DNA from: UBA1426 sp052034085 | GTDB lineage: Bacteria > Bacillota > Clostridia > Peptostreptococcales > Anaerovoracaceae | Direction: 5' to 3' | Assembly (NCBI GenBank): GCA_052034085.1 | Contig: JBPOJA010000006.1 | Location: 11,533 to 75,532 of the forward strand | DNA: 64,000 nt | Shown: positions 62,701-64,000 of the stretch, one piece after another | How positions within the stretch are numbered: position 1 is the stretch's first letter | Layout: each line of letters starts with the position of its first letter | Notes under the pieces: model-generated | The model's database searches: none | What the model saw: the letters and a program-made list of their open reading frames with translations, nothing else | What the model was told of the DNA's origin: nothing | Made by a program: the position numbers and the translations under genes

Positions 62701-63650
62701 GCGGCTACAGGTTCAACGGCTGGTTTACGGCGCGTACTAACGGCACGGAATTTACGAGAAACGATACGATTACCAGGAACACATCATTTTATGCACAATG
62801 GTCGAATAAACCAAGCTATACTGTCACCTTCAACAATAACGGAGGCACAGGATCAAATCAGACCAGGTCGGCTTTTGAAGGCGAAGGTGTCGGAACACTT
62901 CCGGCAAATCCAACAAGAAGCGGTTACGTCTTTGACGGATGGAATACAAAATCCGACGGAAGTGGAACTGATTTTGATGGAAACACACCGGTAAATTCAA
63001 ATATGACGGTATATGCCCAATGGGAAACGGCAAGAACAGTTACAGTTACATTTGATCCAAATGGCGGAAATACTCCAAATCCGGCAACAAAGCAAGTGAC
63101 CATGGGTGAAAGATACGGACCACTGGCAACAGTTACGCATCCGGGAGAATGGGGTATAGCATACAGGTTTACCAATTGGTATAGTAGCAAAACCGGTGGC
63201 ACAATAGTTAACAGTTCAACTTATGTAACTGACAATAACGACCATAGTATATATGCCAGATGGACCGAAGTATTCAACCTGACGAAGCCATCAAATTCAA
63301 ACAACAGAGTGCTGGTGAGCACGGGACAATGGAGCTCCAGTTCAGTTACAATCAACAAAAATGATAGCGGATGGAAAAACCATGGCGACTATCAGATTCG
63401 TGTTGTGGGTTCATGGCCACAGAATTTAAAGAATTTGAAATTTACAAGATTAAGCGGAAGCTCCGGATCAAATAGACGCACATTGGCAATAACCGGAGAA
63501 AAGAATAAAAATAATACATTTAATGAGACTGATTTAACGGTTGAAGTGAGATCAAGCAGTGATAACAGTGTGATTACGTCGTTTAAGGTTAGGGTAAGCG
63601 GCTCAGAAAATACTACTTCTGCCACAATCAGAGTCATTGATATTCCGTAA
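59751..63650 (+). CDS. Giant type IV prepilin with beta-solenoid-like region and six InlB repeats
   Basis: 1299 residues. The leader MNRKNNG is followed by FTLMEIIVALALIGII, so cleavage is after G7 with E12 at +5. Residues about 30-300 form a pilin-like globular part. Residues about 335-640 are rich in short strands (ILAMEGQGDVTLQNHTKLS, SILLDSSKGN, VTIRSKHKAIITGTT), suggestive of a right-handed beta-helix. Six Listeria-Bacteroides (InlB B) repeats follow at about 714-783, 788-863, 870-940, 945-1017, 1022-1090 and 1095-1171, each with a VTF-NNGG-like start, a GY-F-GW core and a final VYA-W. The last 128 residues form an unrecognised strand-rich domain. No LPXTG or other wall anchor, so it must be held through its pilin helix. 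RBS AGGAGGGGAGG. Confidence 0.88.
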   Translation: MNRKNNGFTLMEIIVALALIGIIAAGLIPAFAAQYKMTVNMREFTAKAFDAQADMENSIFDLKNAMTDPRIGTDGFEGAAKIQKTIFGKTVTLHSLRKEFPFNENKEFIIFLSPKLADMELRQLLVATGVKIKVEGGDNDYFADLKRTPKPWLQGLYDANLDNNFYDNKYEWYVSNPGNPNPVFPGDYRKLVFPGITSDKLTDLHKYANRYVVFTVTPVDIHGVRGNEVRSTNEVYIIGEEWRTGVFAWVDKDDSGTWAEGTDVPVNKKVDLASWPLISERFGDKKFLDPITASEYFDPRDGSLYVPMGIDRGTATNGTISVTGTSLIDWIMDKSIHLAADIEVGNNSDIKMTTKEGDIILYQYVKLDADGKAVYDANGKPEMIDKAVSMQTKGEIILAMEGQGDVTLQNHTKLSAEKDISIMPYGRLNIFESLLETDKSILLDSSKGNAFPSNRDISISDSVLNLKTSSQTGRNVTIRSKHKAIITGTTIKGNPSSAIELILEAPTGISLTDVKIENMNTLFKSNATMNGGSWDSEKTVTVENGKALTFANSSGKVKNNGSLFLGDTGGARFANGNSENLTNPLKLFLKKGAPDEIKISSNYGRNVGYAKSKGPESVIFGSYYELGSDKTNLRYMVNKTLGAGNPSLSFAFDGTDTITISASGVSETGYTNHYELSVQDRYAIGVTETIGFTVSAIANSSPVVSVKDAGSVSTFTVTFDSNGGSAVNPPGKTVKVGEMIGSLPEPPVKAGAYFGGWTTEKDGDEFVNERYIVTGDMTVYAKWRLVPSYRVTFYKNDDSIPPTVYETRDVLWGEPIGKLPKGPKWTDNHQFAEWNTNPHGGGITVKETMIITGKTDIYALYDFVGTEEKWQVNFNKNGGDTDADPKMMFAFKEEPLGSLPEEPTRAGYYFVGWYFNTGGTGTAFTEKTIVDKNMTVYAKWSKKAIYKATFYNNFRNNDNSVFATVNVISGDPIGDNLPDGPFRSGYRFNGWFTARTNGTEFTRNDTITRNTSFYAQWSNKPSYTVTFNNNGGTGSNQTRSAFEGEGVGTLPANPTRSGYVFDGWNTKSDGSGTDFDGNTPVNSNMTVYAQWETARTVTVTFDPNGGNTPNPATKQVTMGERYGPLATVTHPGEWGIAYRFTNWYSSKTGGTIVNSSTYVTDNNDHSIYARWTEVFNLTKPSNSNNRVLVSTGQWSSSSVTINKNDSGWKNHGDYQIRVVGSWPQNLKNLKFTRLSGSSGSNRRTLAITGEKNKNNTFNETDLTVEVRSSSDNSVITSFKVRVSGSENTTSATIRVIDIP

Positions 63651-63986
63651 AATTGCTTAATGGCATATTGTTGTAAGAATGCGGCTCTATGTCAAATGTT
63701 GTGGTAGAGCACTCAAGGAAAATAGAATCAAGCTAAAAATATGTGGATTGGTGGGAATTATTCTCACCGATTTGCATTTATGTAGTAATCACATTGGAAG
63801 ATGTCATAGTAAACTCACCTATCTTGTGCATAGGTCAAAATCTTGTATATAATCCTTCTTAGTATCTAAGCGGGATAATGTACAATAAGTTTCGCAAATT
63901 CAAAACAAGCTCATAAAATGAAGGACATGAGCCCGGCCATTTGGTAAAATATAGTTGCAACACTAAAACCAAAGGAGGCCAAAGTC
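63651..63986 (+). other. Non-coding stretch holding a probable insertion sequence left end
   Basis: No gene and no rho-independent terminator for the giant pilin gene were found. From 63683 the sequence GGCTCTATGTCAAATGTTGT and the following GGTAGAGC read like the end of an insertion sequence; the same bases contain an inverted repeat, GCTCTA (63684-63689) and TAGAGC (63705-63710). A promoter-like TTGTGC-18-TATAAT lies at 63824-63853. Base composition is more AT-rich than in the genes to the left. Confidence 0.45.
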
Positions 63987-64000
63987 ATGTCCAACAAAAT
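63683..64000 (+). mobile_element. Probable insertion sequence, left part (ISL3-like?)
   Basis: The terminal-like sequence at 63683-63710 reminds me of ISL3-family ends (GGCTCT-TGTCAA type), and a well-initiated gene begins 304 nt inward. Family assignment is from memory and cannot be confirmed since the transposase and right end lie outside the window. A Clostridial non-transposon gene remains possible. Confidence 0.35.
63987..64000 (+). CDS. Start of a truncated gene (probable transposase)
   Basis: Only ATG TCC AAC AAA AT (M-S-N-K) is visible before the window ends. AAAGGAGG lies 9 nt upstream, so it is a genuine translation start. The function is inferred only from the insertion-sequence-like flank. 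Confidence 0.45.

Noticed and set aside
61880..63270. DNA-level tandem repeat or CRISPR-like array in the giant pilin gene
   Set aside because: The repeats are at the protein level (InlB domains of about 70 residues) and the DNA units have diverged; there is no constant repeat/spacer pattern.
1..64000. tRNA, rRNA, tmRNA or CRISPR features
   Set aside because: I looked in the intergenic gaps and found no cloverleaf, rRNA-like sequence or regularly spaced repeats; nearly all the window is tightly packed coding sequence.

Overview
The window looks like the chromosome of an anaerobic, low-to-mid GC Bacillota of the class Clostridia. The evidence is gene order (plsX-rnc-smc-ftsY, tig-clpP-clpX-lon-engB, a mraZ-to-ftsZ cell-wall/division cluster with the Gram-positive ylxW/ylxX/sbp genes), strong GGAGG-type ribosome binding sites, several TTG starts, many 1-11 nt gene overlaps, and anaerobic metabolism (indolepyruvate:ferredoxin oxidoreductase, PduL, two radical SAM enzymes). 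The genus cannot be named from sequence reading alone. No sporulation genes (spoIIGA, sigE, sigG) follow ftsZ, so the organism may not sporulate, although those genes could lie elsewhere.

Layout. 1-4.8 kb: the 3' part of valS, then folC, a lipid/diacylglycerol kinase and a GNAT acetyltransferase, closed by a terminator; a 91-codon gene of unknown function points the other way. 5.1-14.5 kb: plsX, rnc, smc, ftsY, then ogt, asparaginase, a CoA-type Nudix hydrolase and mnmA. 14.5-18.5 kb: CYTH triphosphatase, tig, clpP, clpX, terminator. 18.5-23.6 kb: lon, engB, a DUF1232 membrane protein, hpt, pduL, deoC, terminator. 23.6-25.4 kb: lgt on the minus strand, diverging from a NYN-LOTUS RNA-binding protein. 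25.4-39.1 kb: the division and cell wall cluster (mraZ, rsmH, ftsL, PASTA-type PBP, murF, mraY, murD, ftsW, murG, ftsQ/divIB, two DUF881 genes, sbp, ftsZ). Its promoter overlaps three evenly spaced GTGG(A/T)G repeats, the expected MraZ operator. 39.1-54.2 kb: a long co-directional run of an rRNA/tRNA methyltransferase, pheST, zapA, mutS2, a DUF523 protein, argS, two radical SAM enzymes, a TPR protein and iorAB.

54.2-63.7 kb is the accessory-looking part: a type IV pilus cluster behind two overlapping sigma-A promoters. It encodes the platform protein PilC/GspF, the alignment proteins PilM, PilN and PilO, and three pilin-like proteins. These are a PilX-like minor pilin, a prepilin carrying a von Willebrand A domain with an intact MIDAS motif, and a 1299-residue prepilin with a probable beta-solenoid and six InlB-type (Listeria-Bacteroides) repeats. 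No assembly ATPase, prepilin peptidase or plain major pilin is present. The most economical reading is an adhesive tip or surface complex built of modular giant pilins. The last 350 bases look like the left end of an insertion sequence whose transposase begins 14 bases before the window ends.
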